DNA of 64,000 nt from Tissierella creatinophila DSM 6911 (lineage in GTDB: Bacteria; Bacillota; Clostridia; Tissierellales; Tissierellaceae). The notes under the pieces are model-generated. The model did not search any database and was not told where the DNA came from. It was given only the letters and a program-made list of their open reading frames with translations. Location of the stretch: NCBI RefSeq assembly GCF_001940565.1, contig NZ_LTDM01000002.1:31297-95296 (forward strand). The letters are read 5' to 3'. A program made the translations under genes and the position numbers. Of this stretch, positions 48,203-58,260 are shown in pieces (the first letter of the stretch is position 1; the number at the start of each line of letters is the position of its first letter).

Positions 48203-49807
48203 TTATTTGTAATTATCCAATACATACATAGCTATATTTACAGAGTGGTCCGCTACCCTCTCAAGATTACTAATTGTATCTAAAAACATTATCCCAGGCT
48301 CAGTTGTACATATGGATTTATTTAACCTTGCTATATGACCTGCTCTATTTTCTGATTCTAAGATATCTATTTTACTCTCTATCTCAAGAACTTCTCTAGC
48401 TAACTGCTCATTTGTAAATTCAAAACTTTTCATTGTCTTAGCAACTATGTTTTCACACTGTGCAAACATAGTTTTTAATCCATCCATTGCTTCTTCACTA
48501 AAACTCAAATCATGGTCTTCCATATATTGAGCCAGTTCTGCAATGTTTTCAATATGATCTCCTATTCTCTCTATATCATCTATAGTATATAAAAGTCTAT
48601 TTACCTCTTCATGTTCTTTTTGAGATATAGGAGCGTTTGAAAGCTTTACTAAATAATCAGTAATTTCCCTCTCAAGTTTATTTATTAAAACCTCTGTGCC
48701 TAAAATATTTTCTACTTCTTTATATTTCTTATCTATTATAACTTCATGTGCTAATTTTAAATTATCTAATACAATGCTTCCCATTCTAACTACTTCTTTA
48801 TTAGTTTGTCCCATAGCTATTGATGGAGTTTCTAATATTCTTTCATCTAAATAAATAGTAGCTGGTTTTTCTCCTACTTCTTCACCAGGGACTAATCTTT
48901 CTACAACTTTAACTAAATATATAGCAAATGGAAACTGTATAGCTACATTTAGTATATTGAAAAATGAATGCGCATTGGCTATTTGTCTTGAAAGATTATC
49001 TGGAGATAAAAGTTTCACTATGTATTCTACAGGATATCTTAAAACCAGCATAAATATGACAGTACCAACCAAGTTAAATATAAGGTGAATAAGTGCTGCT
49101 CTTTTAGCAGTCTTATTTGCTCCAATACTAGATAGAAGAGCAGTTGTAGTGGTTCCTATATTTTCACCAAGTAATATAGGAAAAATCACATTCATGTTTA
49201 TAAGTCCTTGAACTGCTAGAGCTTGTAAAAGTCCTGTAGCAGCACTACTGCTTTGAAGTACCGTAGTAAGTCCTGCACCTATCAACAATCCTAAGATTGG
49301 ATTACTTAAGCTACTCATAATTTTAGTAAATATTGGTAATTTTGCTAAAGGTTCAAGTCCCGTACCCATCATATCCATACCTATGAAAAGAATTCCTATA
49401 CCAACTATAATCTCTCCTAGCTCTTTTGTTTTCTTTTTAGAAGTAAACAACAATAGTATTATTCCTATTATAACCGCTAGCGGAGCATAGTCTGTTAAAT
49501 TAAAAGCAATAATCTGAGCTGTGATAGTAGTACCTATATTAGCTCCCATTATAACTGCAGTAGCTTGAACAAGTGACATTATTCCAGCATTTACAAAACC
49601 TATAACCATAACTGTAGTAGCACTACTACTTTGAATTATCATGGTAACAGCAATTCCTACGAGTAATCCTAAAAATTTATTCTGCGTTAGTGCTCCTATT
49701 ATTTTTTTAAGCCTCGTGCCTGCTGCCTTTTGAAGACCTGTACTCATTACATTCATACCATATAGAAATAAACCTAAACCACCTAATACTGGTAATGCAA
49801 TATTCAT
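48203..49807 (-). CDS. Na+/phosphate cotransporter family protein with PhoU-like domain
   Basis: 534 aa. Two PNaS repeats, each with the QSSSA motif (MIIQSSSATTVMVIGFVNAG and TVLQSSSAATGLLQALA), form an 8-10 helix membrane part to about 310. A PhoU-like helical domain follows (about 340-534, LLYTIDDIERIGDHIENIAELA). These transport inorganic phosphate with Na+ in the cell membrane, or act with a yet unknown anion. It has its own RBS (AGGAGG) and no clear operon partner. Confidence 0.92.
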   Translation of the reverse strand: MNIALPVLGGLGLFLYGMNVMSTGLQKAAGTRLKKIIGALTQNKFLGLLVGIAVTMIIQSSSATTVMVIGFVNAGIMSLVQATAVIMGANIGTTITAQIIAFNLTDYAPLAVIIGIILLLFTSKKKTKELGEIIVGIGILFIGMDMMGTGLEPLAKLPIFTKIMSSLSNPILGLLIGAGLTTVLQSSSAATGLLQALAVQGLINMNVIFPILLGENIGTTTTALLSSIGANKTAKRAALIHLIFNLVGTVIFMLVLRYPVEYIVKLLSPDNLSRQIANAHSFFNILNVAIQFPFAIYLVKVVERLVPGEEVGEKPATIYLDERILETPSIAMGQTNKEVVRMGSIVLDNLKLAHEVIIDKKYKEVENILGTEVLINKLEREITDYLVKLSNAPISQKEHEEVNRLLYTIDDIERIGDHIENIAELAQYMEDHDLSFSEEAMDGLKTMFAQCENIVAKTMKSFEFTNEQLAREVLEIESKIDILESENRAGHIARLNKSICTTEPGIMFLDTISNLERVADHSVNIAMYVLDNYK

Positions 49808-49839
49808 CTTATTCCTCCTATAATAAATTTTTATTTATA

Positions 49840-50304
49840 TTACTTTAAACTTGAAAAATTCAATTGTCTTAGCGCTTCAAATAAAATGATGTTTGCTGAA
49901 TTAGATAGATTTAATGATCTTTTAATATCTACCATCGGAATTTTAATCGTAGTTTCCCAATATTTTTCTAATATCTCTTTACTTAAACCTTTGGTTTCTT
50001 TTCCAAAGACAAAAAAAGATTCATCCCTATATTTAAAATCAGTATATGAATTTTCTGTTTTAGTAGTTGCAAAATAAAAATCATTATCTGGGTGTTTTAA
50101 AACCACTTCTTCTAAACTATTGTAGTAATTTATATTTACTAAATGCCAATAGTCAAGTCCTGCTCTTTTTAGATACTTATCATCTACACAAAATCCTAGT
50201 GGCTTTACTAAGTGTAAGTTTGTGTTTGTAAGAGCGCATGTTCTTGCAATGCTTCCAGTATTGTGAGGTATTTCAGGTTCTACTAATACTATATTAAGTG
50301 ACAT
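49840..50304 (-). CDS. trmL: tRNA (cytidine(34)-2'-O)-methyltransferase
   Basis: 154 aa, SPOUT fold. It methylates the wobble nucleotide of tRNA-Leu. Conserved: VEPEIPHNTGSIARTCALTNT at the N-terminus, FVFGKETKGLSKEIL, and IPMVDIKRSLNLSNSANIILFEALRQ at the trefoil-knot. Length is normal for the TrmL family. It lies 12 bp from the HAD gene on the same strand. Confidence 0.95.
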   Translation of the reverse strand: MSLNIVLVEPEIPHNTGSIARTCALTNTNLHLVKPLGFCVDDKYLKRAGLDYWHLVNINYYNSLEEVVLKHPDNDFYFATTKTENSYTDFKYRDESFFVFGKETKGLSKEILEKYWETTIKIPMVDIKRSLNLSNSANIILFEALRQLNFSSLK

Positions 50305-50316
50305 AATAACTTTCCT

Positions 50317-51129
50317 TTACAATATATATTTTTCTATTATTTCTGCTACTCCATCTTCATCATTTGTAGATGTAACCACATCTGCAAATGATTTTACCTT
50401 TTCATTACCATTTCCCATTGAAACTCCAAGTCCTGCAAAATCCAGCATTGATAAATCATTTTCATTATCTCCTATAGCTATTACATCCTCCCTCGTCACA
50501 TTTAATTTTTCACAAAGATATTTTAAACTATTTCCCTTAGAAACTTCTCTTTGCATTACTTCTACATTATTCGACCAAGAACTACATATATTTACATTTT
50601 CAATAAATTTAAGTTCTTCTCTTAATTTATATAATTTTTTAGTATCATTGTCAATAAAAATAAATTTATATATCTCTATATTTTTATTGACTACTTCTTT
50701 TATATCTTTATATAGATTGAATTTTATCTTATCTCTTTGTCTAATACCTATTGGATTGTAGAACTCTATTATATCTTCAACATATTGATTGGAATAAAAA
50801 CTATCCTTTGTATAAAAATGGTAATATAATTTATGTCTATCTGCTAACTGGGTTATAGTCTCAACTGTATTTTTGTGAATAGATTTTTCATATATTATAT
50901 TTTCGTTTTCATCTATTACAATAGCACCATTACTTGATATAATAGGTGTTTTAAGATCTAGCGTATCAGAATACTTAATTGCAGAAGGAAGCAGTCTACC
51001 GGTTGCTAAGATAACATAAACACCTTTCTCTCCTGCTTTTAAGATTGCTCTTTTAGTCCTTTCACTTACTTCATTGTTGCTATTTAAAAGTGTGCCATCC
51101 ATATCTATGGCTATTAGTTTATATTTCAA
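50317..51129 (-). CDS. Cof-type HAD-IIB family phosphatase
   Basis: 270 aa. HAD motif I is DMDGTLLNS (Asp9/Asp11); motif II is LATGRL; motifs III/IV are KGNSLKYL and IGDNENDLSMLDFAG. The C2B cap lies in the middle. Members dephosphorylate small sugar phosphates or cofactors; the substrate cannot be told from sequence. It is upstream of trmL on the same strand. Confidence 0.94.
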   Translation of the reverse strand: MKYKLIAIDMDGTLLNSNNEVSERTKRAILKAGEKGVYVILATGRLLPSAIKYSDTLDLKTPIISSNGAIVIDENENIIYEKSIHKNTVETITQLADRHKLYYHFYTKDSFYSNQYVEDIIEFYNPIGIRQRDKIKFNLYKDIKEVVNKNIEIYKFIFIDNDTKKLYKLREELKFIENVNICSSWSNNVEVMQREVSKGNSLKYLCEKLNVTREDVIAIGDNENDLSMLDFAGLGVSMGNGNEKVKSFADVVTSTNDEDGVAEIIEKYIL

Positions 51130-51179
51130 TTTATATCCTCCCTTTCACATACACCTAATATACCATAGAAATCCAAAAA

Positions 51180-51215
51180 AATAAAACAGATTATATTAAT
51201 ATAATCTGTTTTATT
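51180..51215. terminator. Terminator between VanW gene and HAD gene
   Basis: A perfect 36-nt palindrome (AATAAAACAGATTATATT and complement) followed by TTTTTC on the plus strand and TTTTTTGG on the minus strand. Confidence 0.85.
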
Positions 51216-51269
51216 TTTTCTTAGAAACAATAGTATAGATAAAAAGTAAATTTATCAATTATGGGCATA

Positions 51270-52631
51270 TCAATTAGGTGTTTTTTGTTGTGGCTTTACT
51301 GAAGTTTGAGCTTTAGGTCCAATATGGTAGATAGTCTCTCTTTCTCTGTAATAATCAGAACTTATCTGTTTGGTTTCTACTATTTTTCCATTTTTAATCT
51401 TATGCTTATAAGTTACAACCATATAACCATCTCTACCCTGTTGAGCTACTTCTCGTGTTCCCGGTTTCATATCTTTTTTCACTATCTCTCTTACTTTATG
51501 AGGTATTACTTTTGTAATCTGTGGTTGCATTTGAATAGTATAATCTCTGCTTTTTTTATCTCCGTAAATTTTAAAATATACAGTTCTTCCAGATACCCAA
51601 GAAGATATATATATAGGATAATCAAAGTCATTTCTGAATTTTAAATCCAAATAATCTCCGGCTATAACTGCGTCCAATCCTTTATCAATATATGCAGAAG
51701 GAATAGAGTGATGTGATCTTTCCGTTACAGTTAGATCAGCATTAAGTAATGCATTATATAATGTAGTTGATGTTTGACATATCCCCCCACCTACACCAGG
51801 CTGTAGATCTCCTGCAACTATTACGGGTGCATCTTGATACCCCGTACTAATATTTACAGGCCCAAGAGTTGAATTATAAGAAACATTTTCTCCTGGATGA
51901 ACTATTCTACCATTAAAAGCTCTAGCGGATATCTTTATATTATTTACTCTTCCAGCTCCACTACTATTAAAAGAAGTAGAAGCTTCTCCTATTACTCCAT
52001 TTATCTTGCTAAAGTATTCTTTTGTATACTTTGGTTTTATAGTATCTATAGGTATATTTATATCATCTAATATATAAATGTTTTCTTCTATTTGAGAAAT
52101 TAACTTTTGTTCATCTATTTTATAACCTACTTTTTCATCAGTAATACTTATATTTCCATTATTGAAATTAAACTTAGAATCTATAACTTCAGTATCTATT
52201 TCTTTTGCAATTGTACTAACCTTTTCTTCTATTTTCTTTTTATCATAATTAGATTCTAGTTCTATTTTCTCTTTTTCTTTTTTTATTTGCTTGATTTTCT
52301 TATATTTTTCAAATAGATTTCCTTTTCTACCCAGTGCGTACGCTTCATCTATAGCTTTTTTATATTCATACTTAAAACCTATCTCTTCTAGCTTTATATC
52401 GTACTGCTTATCTTTTCCTTTAAGATTCATCTTTTTTTGTTTTAACTCGGATTCTTTTTTATCTTGTATAATTTTAAGTGCATCTTCCTTTTTTTTACCT
52501 GAAACATCAATTTCATCGATAGATATACCTTCATGTATAGTATCTTTTTTCACTACCTTATTTATATTAAATAGTATAATTCCGGAAGCTATAATCAAAG
52601 CTAATCCTAACCACAACAACCACTTTTTCAT
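51270..52631 (-). CDS. VanW family protein with G5 domain
   Basis: 453 aa. One N-terminal membrane anchor (LLWLGLALIIASGIILF). A long Lys/Glu-rich peptidoglycan-binding-4 like region occupies about 30-200. The VanW domain is about 225-360 (VSYNSTLGPVNISTGYQDAP, GGGICQTSTTLYNALLNADL), and the G5 domain about 375-440. It is placed on the outer face and likely binds the cell wall. The VanW function is unknown despite the link to vancomycin clusters. It overlaps the nth stop codon by 4 nt. Confidence 0.93.
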   Translation of the reverse strand: MKKWLLWLGLALIIASGIILFNINKVVKKDTIHEGISIDEIDVSGKKKEDALKIIQDKKESELKQKKMNLKGKDKQYDIKLEEIGFKYEYKKAIDEAYALGRKGNLFEKYKKIKQIKKEKEKIELESNYDKKKIEEKVSTIAKEIDTEVIDSKFNFNNGNISITDEKVGYKIDEQKLISQIEENIYILDDINIPIDTIKPKYTKEYFSKINGVIGEASTSFNSSGAGRVNNIKISARAFNGRIVHPGENVSYNSTLGPVNISTGYQDAPVIVAGDLQPGVGGGICQTSTTLYNALLNADLTVTERSHHSIPSAYIDKGLDAVIAGDYLDLKFRNDFDYPIYISSWVSGRTVYFKIYGDKKSRDYTIQMQPQITKVIPHKVREIVKKDMKPGTREVAQQGRDGYMVVTYKHKIKNGKIVETKQISSDYYRERETIYHIGPKAQTSVKPQQKTPN

Positions 52632-53278
52632 TTATTTACCTTCTCCTTAAAATAATTACAATATTTCTTTACTTTACATTCTTCGCATAAAGGTTTTCTA
52701 GACTTACATACTCTTCTACCATGAAATATGATTCTATGATGTGTATCTGTCCATTCAGACTTTGGTATGTTTTCCATCAACTCCTGTTCTGTTTGCCATA
52801 CATCTTTGCTATCTGCAAGACCTATTCTATTAGATACTCTAAACACATGAGTATCTACAGCAATTGCAGGAATCCCAAAGGCATTACTTACTACTACATT
52901 AGCAGTTTTTCTTCCAACACCGGGAAGAGTCATAAGCTCTTCCAATGTCTCGGGTACTTTTCCATTATATTCTTCTATAAGGATTTTAGAAGTCTCTATT
53001 ATGTTTTTACTTTTATTTTTATAAAAACCACAACTATATATTTTCTTACCTAATTTTTCTTCTCCTAAGTTTATATAATCCTTAGGTGTTTTTAGTTCTT
53101 TAAATAGTTTATCGGTAGTCTTATTTACCCTCACATCAGTGCATTGTGCAGAAAGTATAGTTGCGATTAAGAGTTCAAAAGGATTGGTAAAATCAAGCTC
53201 TGCTCTCGCATCTGGATATAGTTCTTTCAATATATCTAATACTTTTCTTATATCTTTTTTATCTAATGTTTTTTTCAT
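52628..53278 (-). CDS. nth: Endonuclease III (DNA glycosylase/AP lyase)
   Basis: 216 aa. HhH-GPD motif LPGVGRKTANVV with the catalytic Lys, and the Asp of VDTHVFRVSNRIG. The C-terminal [4Fe-4S] motif C-x6-C-x2-C-x5-C is intact (CKSRKPLCEECKVKKYC). It removes oxidised pyrimidines in base excision repair. Its neighbours include nfo and queG, further upstream. RBS GGTGATAAG-type; start ATG at 53278. Confidence 0.96.
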   Translation of the reverse strand: MKKTLDKKDIRKVLDILKELYPDARAELDFTNPFELLIATILSAQCTDVRVNKTTDKLFKELKTPKDYINLGEEKLGKKIYSCGFYKNKSKNIIETSKILIEEYNGKVPETLEELMTLPGVGRKTANVVVSNAFGIPAIAVDTHVFRVSNRIGLADSKDVWQTEQELMENIPKSEWTDTHHRIIFHGRRVCKSRKPLCEECKVKKYCNYFKEKVNK

Positions 53279-53286
53279 CTTATCAC

Positions 53287-53568
53287 CTATAAAAGTTCTG
53301 TATTTTGCTCTAGTATCTCCACTCTATTATCTCCATCTATAAAGTTAATAACTTTAGAGATTACCTCTCTTGCATGATTTGAATCGTTTGTTGTCAGACT
53401 AAAACCTATTTCAGATGTTTGCCAGCTATCGTTTAAGCCGACTTCCGCAATTGAAATGTTAAATCTTGATTTAAGCCTTCCCATGAGACTCTTTATAACT
53501 TGCCTCTTTTCTTTTAAAGAATTTGCTTCAAATATTCTAATTTTTACAGTGCATACACCAATTATCAT
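53287..53568 (-). CDS. DUF503 family protein (YlxP-like)
   Basis: 93 aa, small alpha/beta protein. Typical: MIIGVCTVKIRIFEANSLKEKRQVIKSLMGRLKSRFNISIAEVG. The family is often near ribosome-assembly factors (rbfA); here it is next to nth. Its role is not established. An 8-bp gap separates it from nth. Confidence 0.92.
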   Translation of the reverse strand: MIIGVCTVKIRIFEANSLKEKRQVIKSLMGRLKSRFNISIAEVGLNDSWQTSEIGFSLTTNDSNHAREVISKVINFIDGDNRVEILEQNTELL

Positions 53569-53632
53569 ATCCTCACTCCAGACTTTATAATTATAACATA
53601 TTTTTACTATTATATTAACAATATATAAAAAA

Positions 53633-53670
53633 GGAGACTACTTTTACCAAGTTATGTAAGAGTAATCTCT
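53633..53670 (-). terminator. Terminator of kbl
   Basis: 15-bp stem with G-U pairs (GGAGACTACTTTTAC against GTAAGAGTAATCTCT), followed by a six-T run on the minus strand. Confidence 0.8.
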
Positions 53671-53703
53671 TCTATCTATATTTATAAAAATATTAAGGCA
53701 TTT

Positions 53704-54891
53704 TTATAACAAGTTCATCTCTTTTCCAACAGTTTCAAATACTTCTACCGCTTTATCAAGTTGATCTTTAGTATGAGCTGCTGTTACCATACACCTAACT
53801 CTCCCTGTTCCTTTTGCTACTGTTGGAAATACTATACCAGAAACATATACTCCGTTTTCTAAGAGTTTTCTACTAAATTCCATAGTTTTAGCCTCATCTC
53901 CTATAATTACAGGAGTTATTGGAGTTTCACTTTTCCCTGTATTAAATCCTAAGCTACCCAATTTAGATTTAAAATATTTTGCATTATCCCATAACTTATC
54001 TGTATACTCGGTAGATTCCATAAGCATTTTTAGAGCTTCTGTAATAGCACCTACTGCAGCTGGCGGAAGCGCTGTACTAAATAATATAGGTCTTGCTCTA
54101 TGACTTAACCATTCATACATAGTTTTAGAACCAGCTACATACCCTCCTATTACACCTATTGCTTTAGATAATGTCCCCATAGAAAAGTCAACTCTACCAT
54201 GAAGTCCAAAGTGGTCTACAGTTCCTCTTCCACTTTCTCCTAATACTCCAGAACCATGTGCATCATCTACATATGTCATAGCTTCATATTTTTCAGCAAG
54301 TTCTACTATTTCAGGTAATTTTGCAATATCTCCATCCATGCTAAATACACCATCAGTTATTATTAGGATATTTTCGTACTTATCTCTATTTTCTTTTAGA
54401 ACTTGTTCTAAGCTATCCATATCTGAATGTTTGTAAATCGCTTTATCAGCTCTAGAGAGTCTAGCACCATCTATTATAGAAGCATGATTTAATTCATCTG
54501 AGATTATTATATCTCCCTTTTGAGTTATTGCCTGAATTGTACCGGCATTACAATTAAATCCTGATTGAAATAAAAAAGCTGCTTCTTCTCTTTTAAACTC
54601 AGATAGTACTTTTTCAAGTTCTTCATGTATATCCATATTTCCTATTATGGTTCTAACCGCACCTGCTCCTACACCATATTTTTCAACTGCTTCAATTGAA
54701 GCTCTTTTAAGTCTAGGATGATTTGCAAATCCTAAATAGTTATTAGAAGAAAGATTGATTACCTTTTTTCCATTTAATGTAACCTCAGGTTCATTTGCCG
54801 TTTCAAGAACTGGAAGTTTTCTGTATACACCTTCATCTTTTAATTCTTGAATTTTTTCTTTTAAAAAATTTAGTTCATGTACATTAGACAT
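53704..54891 (-). CDS. kbl: Glycine C-acetyltransferase (2-amino-3-ketobutyrate CoA ligase)
   Basis: 395 aa from ATG 54891, which follows GGAAGGGG; a longer in-frame start at 54909 lacks an RBS. PLP lysine is in [14 protein letters not shown], and the conserved [12 protein letters not shown] holds the ring-stacking His and Asp. It cleaves 2-amino-3-ketobutyrate with CoA to glycine and acetyl-CoA. No threonine dehydrogenase is adjacent. It could feed glycine to the glycine reductase, or instead be a related 8-amino-7-oxononanoate synthase-type enzyme. Confidence 0.88.
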   Translation of the reverse strand: MSNVHELNFLKEKIQELKDEGVYRKLPVLETANEPEVTLNGKKVINLSSNNYLGFANHPRLKRASIEAVEKYGVGAGAVRTIIGNMDIHEELEKVLSEFKREEAAFLFQSGFNCNAGTIQAITQKGDIIISDELNHASIIDGARLSRADKAIYKHSDMDSLEQVLKENRDKYENILIITDGVFSMDGDIAKLPEIVELAEKYEAMTYVDDAHGSGVLGESGRGTVDHFGLHGRVDFSMGTLSKAIGVIGGYVAGSKTMYEWLSHRARPILFSTALPPAAVGAITEALKMLMESTEYTDKLWDNAKYFKSKLGSLGFNTGKSETPITPVIIGDEAKTMEFSRKLLENGVYVSGIVFPTVAKGTGRVRCMVTAAHTKDQLDKAVEVFETVGKEMNLL

Positions 54892-54949
54892 ATCATAAGC
54901 CCCTTCCATAAATTATTATTGTATTTATTATTCCATCAAGTCTCTTACA

Positions 54950-55978
54950 TTATTTTGATTGTTTGGAATTTGTTAAAATGTTTTCAATAGCCCAATCTAT
55001 ATATTCTTCTAAAAGCAAGTTTGAATCTTTTTTTACTTCTAATAATAATGGAATATTCTTTTCATCCCCTATGTTTCCAATTGCTATAATAGCATTTCTC
55101 TTTAATATGTTTTTGCCTCTCCAGCTTCCAGCCATTGATCCAAATTCTCTTTTAAACTCTTTATTGGACATAAAAAGAAGTTTTTCTAAGTCCATTACTC
55201 CGCCTGTAATAGTAGGAATAAATTCTTCGTGAGAAGATAGTTTTACACCTTTATTTTTAGGACATACTCTTTGACAAGTATCACAGCCATATATTTTAGT
55301 ACCCATTTTTTTTCTTAACTCTCTTGATATTGTTTCTTTAGTTTGAGTTAAATATGATATACATTTCTTAGGATTTAAGTCATAAGAGCTTTCCAAAGCA
55401 CCTGTTGGACATGCCCTTAGACATAGATCACAATCGCCACAACCATCTTCTAGGGGATTATCAGGAGTTATTTCTATATCAGTTAATATATAACCCAAGA
55501 ATATAAACGAACCATAGTCTTTATTTATTATGGAACAGTTTTTTCCATAAAATCCTATCCCAGCTCTTTTAGCTAGTTCCCTATCTACAAGTGGCCCTGT
55601 GTCTACAAAGGATTTATATTCAAAATCCCTCTTTTCTTTTATCTTTTCTATTAGACTTTCAAGTTTTGTTTTCAACACTTTATGGTAATCAGTCCCCCAA
55701 GAAGACATAGAAATATTACCATTTAAATCGTATGACTTTTTAGGTTTAAAATCCATATTATAAGAAACTCCAATTATTATAATAGATTTACAATTTTCCA
55801 TTGTCAGTTTTGGATCTATTCTTTTTTCTATATCTTTTTCTTCAAATTCAGTATACTTACCAGAATTTCTTTTCTCCAAAATAAACCTTTTTACATTTAA
55901 AGGACTGCTACTAGTAAAACCTATTATATCTATACCTATCTCTTTAGATATATCTCTTATATACTTTTCTATATTCAT
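54950..55978 (-). CDS. queG: Epoxyqueuosine reductase
   Basis: 342 aa. N-terminal cobalamin-binding region with DIIGFTSS and SSWGTDYHKV. The [4Fe-4S] motifs are CGDCDLCLRACPTGAL (about 179-194) and CDTCQRVCPKN (about 228-238). It makes the last step of queuosine in tRNA. A HEAT-like tail follows. Its start overlaps the nfo stop codon, and the cell needs cobalamin. Confidence 0.94.
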   Translation of the reverse strand: MNIEKYIRDISKEIGIDIIGFTSSSPLNVKRFILEKRNSGKYTEFEEKDIEKRIDPKLTMENCKSIIIIGVSYNMDFKPKKSYDLNGNISMSSWGTDYHKVLKTKLESLIEKIKEKRDFEYKSFVDTGPLVDRELAKRAGIGFYGKNCSIINKDYGSFIFLGYILTDIEITPDNPLEDGCGDCDLCLRACPTGALESSYDLNPKKCISYLTQTKETISRELRKKMGTKIYGCDTCQRVCPKNKGVKLSSHEEFIPTITGGVMDLEKLLFMSNKEFKREFGSMAGSWRGKNILKRNAIIAIGNIGDEKNIPLLLEVKKDSNLLLEEYIDWAIENILTNSKQSK

Positions 55979-56808
55979 TATTTATATTCACTTCTCAAGA
56001 TTTTAATTTCTTCTTTGTGACCCTTAACATCATTTGGTGTTTCCAAATTAAATGGTAAATTTCTTAGAAGTGGATGATTTATAACTTTTATGATTGTATC
56101 TTTTCCTATAGTTCCATCTCCTATAATCTCATGTCTATCTTTATTAGAATTAAACTCTACTTTGCTATCATTTAAATGAACTGCCTTTAGTTTTTCAAGT
56201 CCCACTATATCGTCAATCTCTTCTAAAACTCCATCCAAATCATTTACAATATCATATCCACTAGAGTAAAGATGACAGGTATCTATACAGATCCCTAAGT
56301 TTTCATTATTATTTACTCCATCTATTATAAGTTTTAACTCTTCCATACTTCTGCCTATCTCTGTACCTTTACCACTCATGCCTTCTAATAATATAGTTAC
56401 TTTATTATCTTCTGGTATTATTTCATTTAATGCATCTATTATAAGTTCTATACCTTTTTGGACTCCTTGCCCTACATGTGAGCCTGGATGAAATATATAG
56501 TAACAGTTTGTTATTTTCTCTACTCTATCTAAATCATCTTTTAATATTTCTTTAGCAAATTCCCTTACATGTTCTTTATCTGAAGCAAGATTCATAGTAT
56601 AAGCTCCATGAACAAAAAGAGGAGCAAAATTATGCTCTTTCATAAGATTTTGAAGTTTTTCTATATCCTCTAGGTCTAAATCTTTTGCCTTTCCTCCCCT
56701 TGGATTTCTTGGAAAGAACTGAAAAGTATTTGCACCTATTGAAATAGCTTCCAAAGCTGTTTTATAGTATCCCTTAGAAATAGACAGATGACAACCTATA
56801 TTTAACAA
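55978..56808 (-). CDS. nfo: Endonuclease IV (AP endonuclease)
   Basis: 276 aa, Zn-dependent TIM barrel of the Nfo/APN1 family. Metal ligands lie in GCHLSIS (His), FVHGAYTMNLAS, FHPGSHVGQG, LEGMSGKGTEIG, CIDTCHLYSSG and HLNDSKVEFNSNKDRHEIIGDGTIG. It cuts abasic sites. It overlaps queG by 1 nt, so the two are co-transcribed. Confidence 0.95.
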   Translation of the reverse strand: MLNIGCHLSISKGYYKTALEAISIGANTFQFFPRNPRGGKAKDLDLEDIEKLQNLMKEHNFAPLFVHGAYTMNLASDKEHVREFAKEILKDDLDRVEKITNCYYIFHPGSHVGQGVQKGIELIIDALNEIIPEDNKVTILLEGMSGKGTEIGRSMEELKLIIDGVNNNENLGICIDTCHLYSSGYDIVNDLDGVLEEIDDIVGLEKLKAVHLNDSKVEFNSNKDRHEIIGDGTIGKDTIIKVINHPLLRNLPFNLETPNDVKGHKEEIKILRSEYK

Positions 56809-56905
56809 TTTATCACATCCTTTATATTAATATGATACCATATTTAATAAATATGTAACCACAAGTCTTATAAAAATATGATATAATAATTATAGTTTAT
56901 TTAAA

Positions 56906-57080
56906 GCAAGTTTTCTTTACCCGATAGCTTACAATCACAATATTCTATCCTTACAGTCTAGAGTATGTGATTGCATAGCTATCGGATAAGTGCAACCTTA
57001 ATTTACTCCGTAGGACTAAAATGCGGAGCACCTGCGGTGCAGCTAAGCATCAGAAAAGCATCTGATGCAAGTTTTCTTTA
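56906..57080 (+). other. Structured 160-bp element with three hairpins, flanked by 14-bp direct repeats, upstream of rodA
   Basis: GCAAGTTTTCTTTA is found at 56906-56919 and 57067-57080. Between them: hairpin 1 at 56921-56985 (9-bp outer stem CCGATAGCT/AGCTATCGG and an 8-bp inner stem CAATCACA/TGTGATTG); hairpin 2 at 57006-57040 (CTCCG/CGGAG and GCACC/GGTGC); hairpin 3 at 57047-57068 (GCATCAG/CTGATGC). It is more GC-rich than its surroundings. It may be an inserted small mobile element or a structured 5' leader of rodA. Confidence 0.7.
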
Positions 57081-57097
57081 TTGAAAGGAAGAATGAA

Positions 57098-58204
57098 ATG
57101 TTTAGTTTTAATAAAAAGAGTTTCAAAAGATTTGATTTTATATTGCTTATATCAGTAATACTTTTAACACTCCTTGGACTATTACTTGTAAAGTCTGCAA
57201 CTATAAACACAGGCTCTAATGATCTTGTGAAATCTCAAACTATGGCAATGGTCTTAGGTCTTATTATGGTTTTAGTGCTTTCCCTTATAGACTATCATTT
57301 CCTGGGAAAACTCTATATCCCAATTTACATAGTATGCAATCTTATCTTGATTGTAGTTGCTATTTGGGGATTTGGAGAAGATGAGTGGGGAGCTAGATCT
57401 TGGCTTGAAATAGGACCTGTAATATTTCAACCATCTGAATTTGTAAAGGTCGGGATTATTATTTCTCTTGCAAAATTTATTGACAATCATAAAGAATCTA
57501 TAAATGAGCCCTTTACTTTACTTAAGATATTGTTATTTGTAAGCCCTCCAATACTCCTTATATTAAAGCAACCTGATGCAGGAACTGCTATAGTAATAGT
57601 GTTTTTTATAGCACTTATGATGTTTACAGCTGGGCTTAGACCACGCTATATAGGATATGCTGTGTTTTGCGCCCTTGCAGCTCTTCCAGTCTTATGGTTT
57701 AAGCTTGATAATTATCAAAAAAATAGATTTTTTGACTTTTTAGAGCCAGAACGAAATATGGCAGGTTCAGGTTATCAGGTAGTCCAAAGCAAGATTGCAA
57801 TAGGCTCGGGAAAAATATTTGGAAGGGGTCTTTTTAAAGGTGTTCAAACTCAGTTAAACTTTATCCCTGAAAAACAGACTGACTTTATATTTCCAGTATT
57901 AGTCGAAGAATTAGGATTTTTAGGAGGTATGGCACTTATACTTCTCTACTTTGTATTTTTACATCGACTTGTCAAGATTGCTAGAAATACAGAAGATGTA
58001 TTTGGATCTACCATGGTAGTAGGTATAACCGGGATGTTTTTATTTCACATCTGGGAAAATCTTGCAATGACTATGGGAATGATGCCAGTAACAGGTATAC
58101 CACTTCCATTTATAAGTCATGGTGGTACTTTTCTAGTAATAAATATGATCTGTATAGGTATTGTTTTAAGTGTAGGAATGCATAGAGAAGGTCTTAACTT
58201 TTAA
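57098..58204 (+). CDS. rodA: Rod shape-determining SEDS glycosyltransferase RodA
   Basis: 368 aa from ATG 57098 after GAAAGGAAG; the longer in-frame start at 57065 lacks a site and lies in the structured element. Ten or so membrane segments. Signature stretches: FQPSEFVKVGIII, LKQPDAGTAIVI (the catalytic Asp region), GSGYQVVQSKIAIGSG, EKQTDFIFPVLVEELGF and GIPLPFISHGGT. It polymerises lipid II with a partner PBP in side-wall growth. FtsW or SpoVE paralogues look much alike; RodA best fits. Ends at a strong terminator. Confidence 0.9.
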   Translation: MFSFNKKSFKRFDFILLISVILLTLLGLLLVKSATINTGSNDLVKSQTMAMVLGLIMVLVLSLIDYHFLGKLYIPIYIVCNLILIVVAIWGFGEDEWGARSWLEIGPVIFQPSEFVKVGIIISLAKFIDNHKESINEPFTLLKILLFVSPPILLILKQPDAGTAIVIVFFIALMMFTAGLRPRYIGYAVFCALAALPVLWFKLDNYQKNRFFDFLEPERNMAGSGYQVVQSKIAIGSGKIFGRGLFKGVQTQLNFIPEKQTDFIFPVLVEELGFLGGMALILLYFVFLHRLVKIARNTEDVFGSTMVVGITGMFLFHIWENLAMTMGMMPVTGIPLPFISHGGTFLVINMICIGIVLSVGMHREGLNF

Positions 58205-58234
58205 AAAAGGTCTGGCAAGTTTGCCAGACCTTTT
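58205..58234. terminator. Bidirectional terminator between rodA and tdk
   Basis: 14-bp perfect stem (AAAAGGTCTGGCAA and complement), loop GT, T-runs on both strands; serves the converging rodA and tdk. Confidence 0.93.
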
Positions 58235-58260
58235 CTTATATTTATTTTCCACGCTAATTA

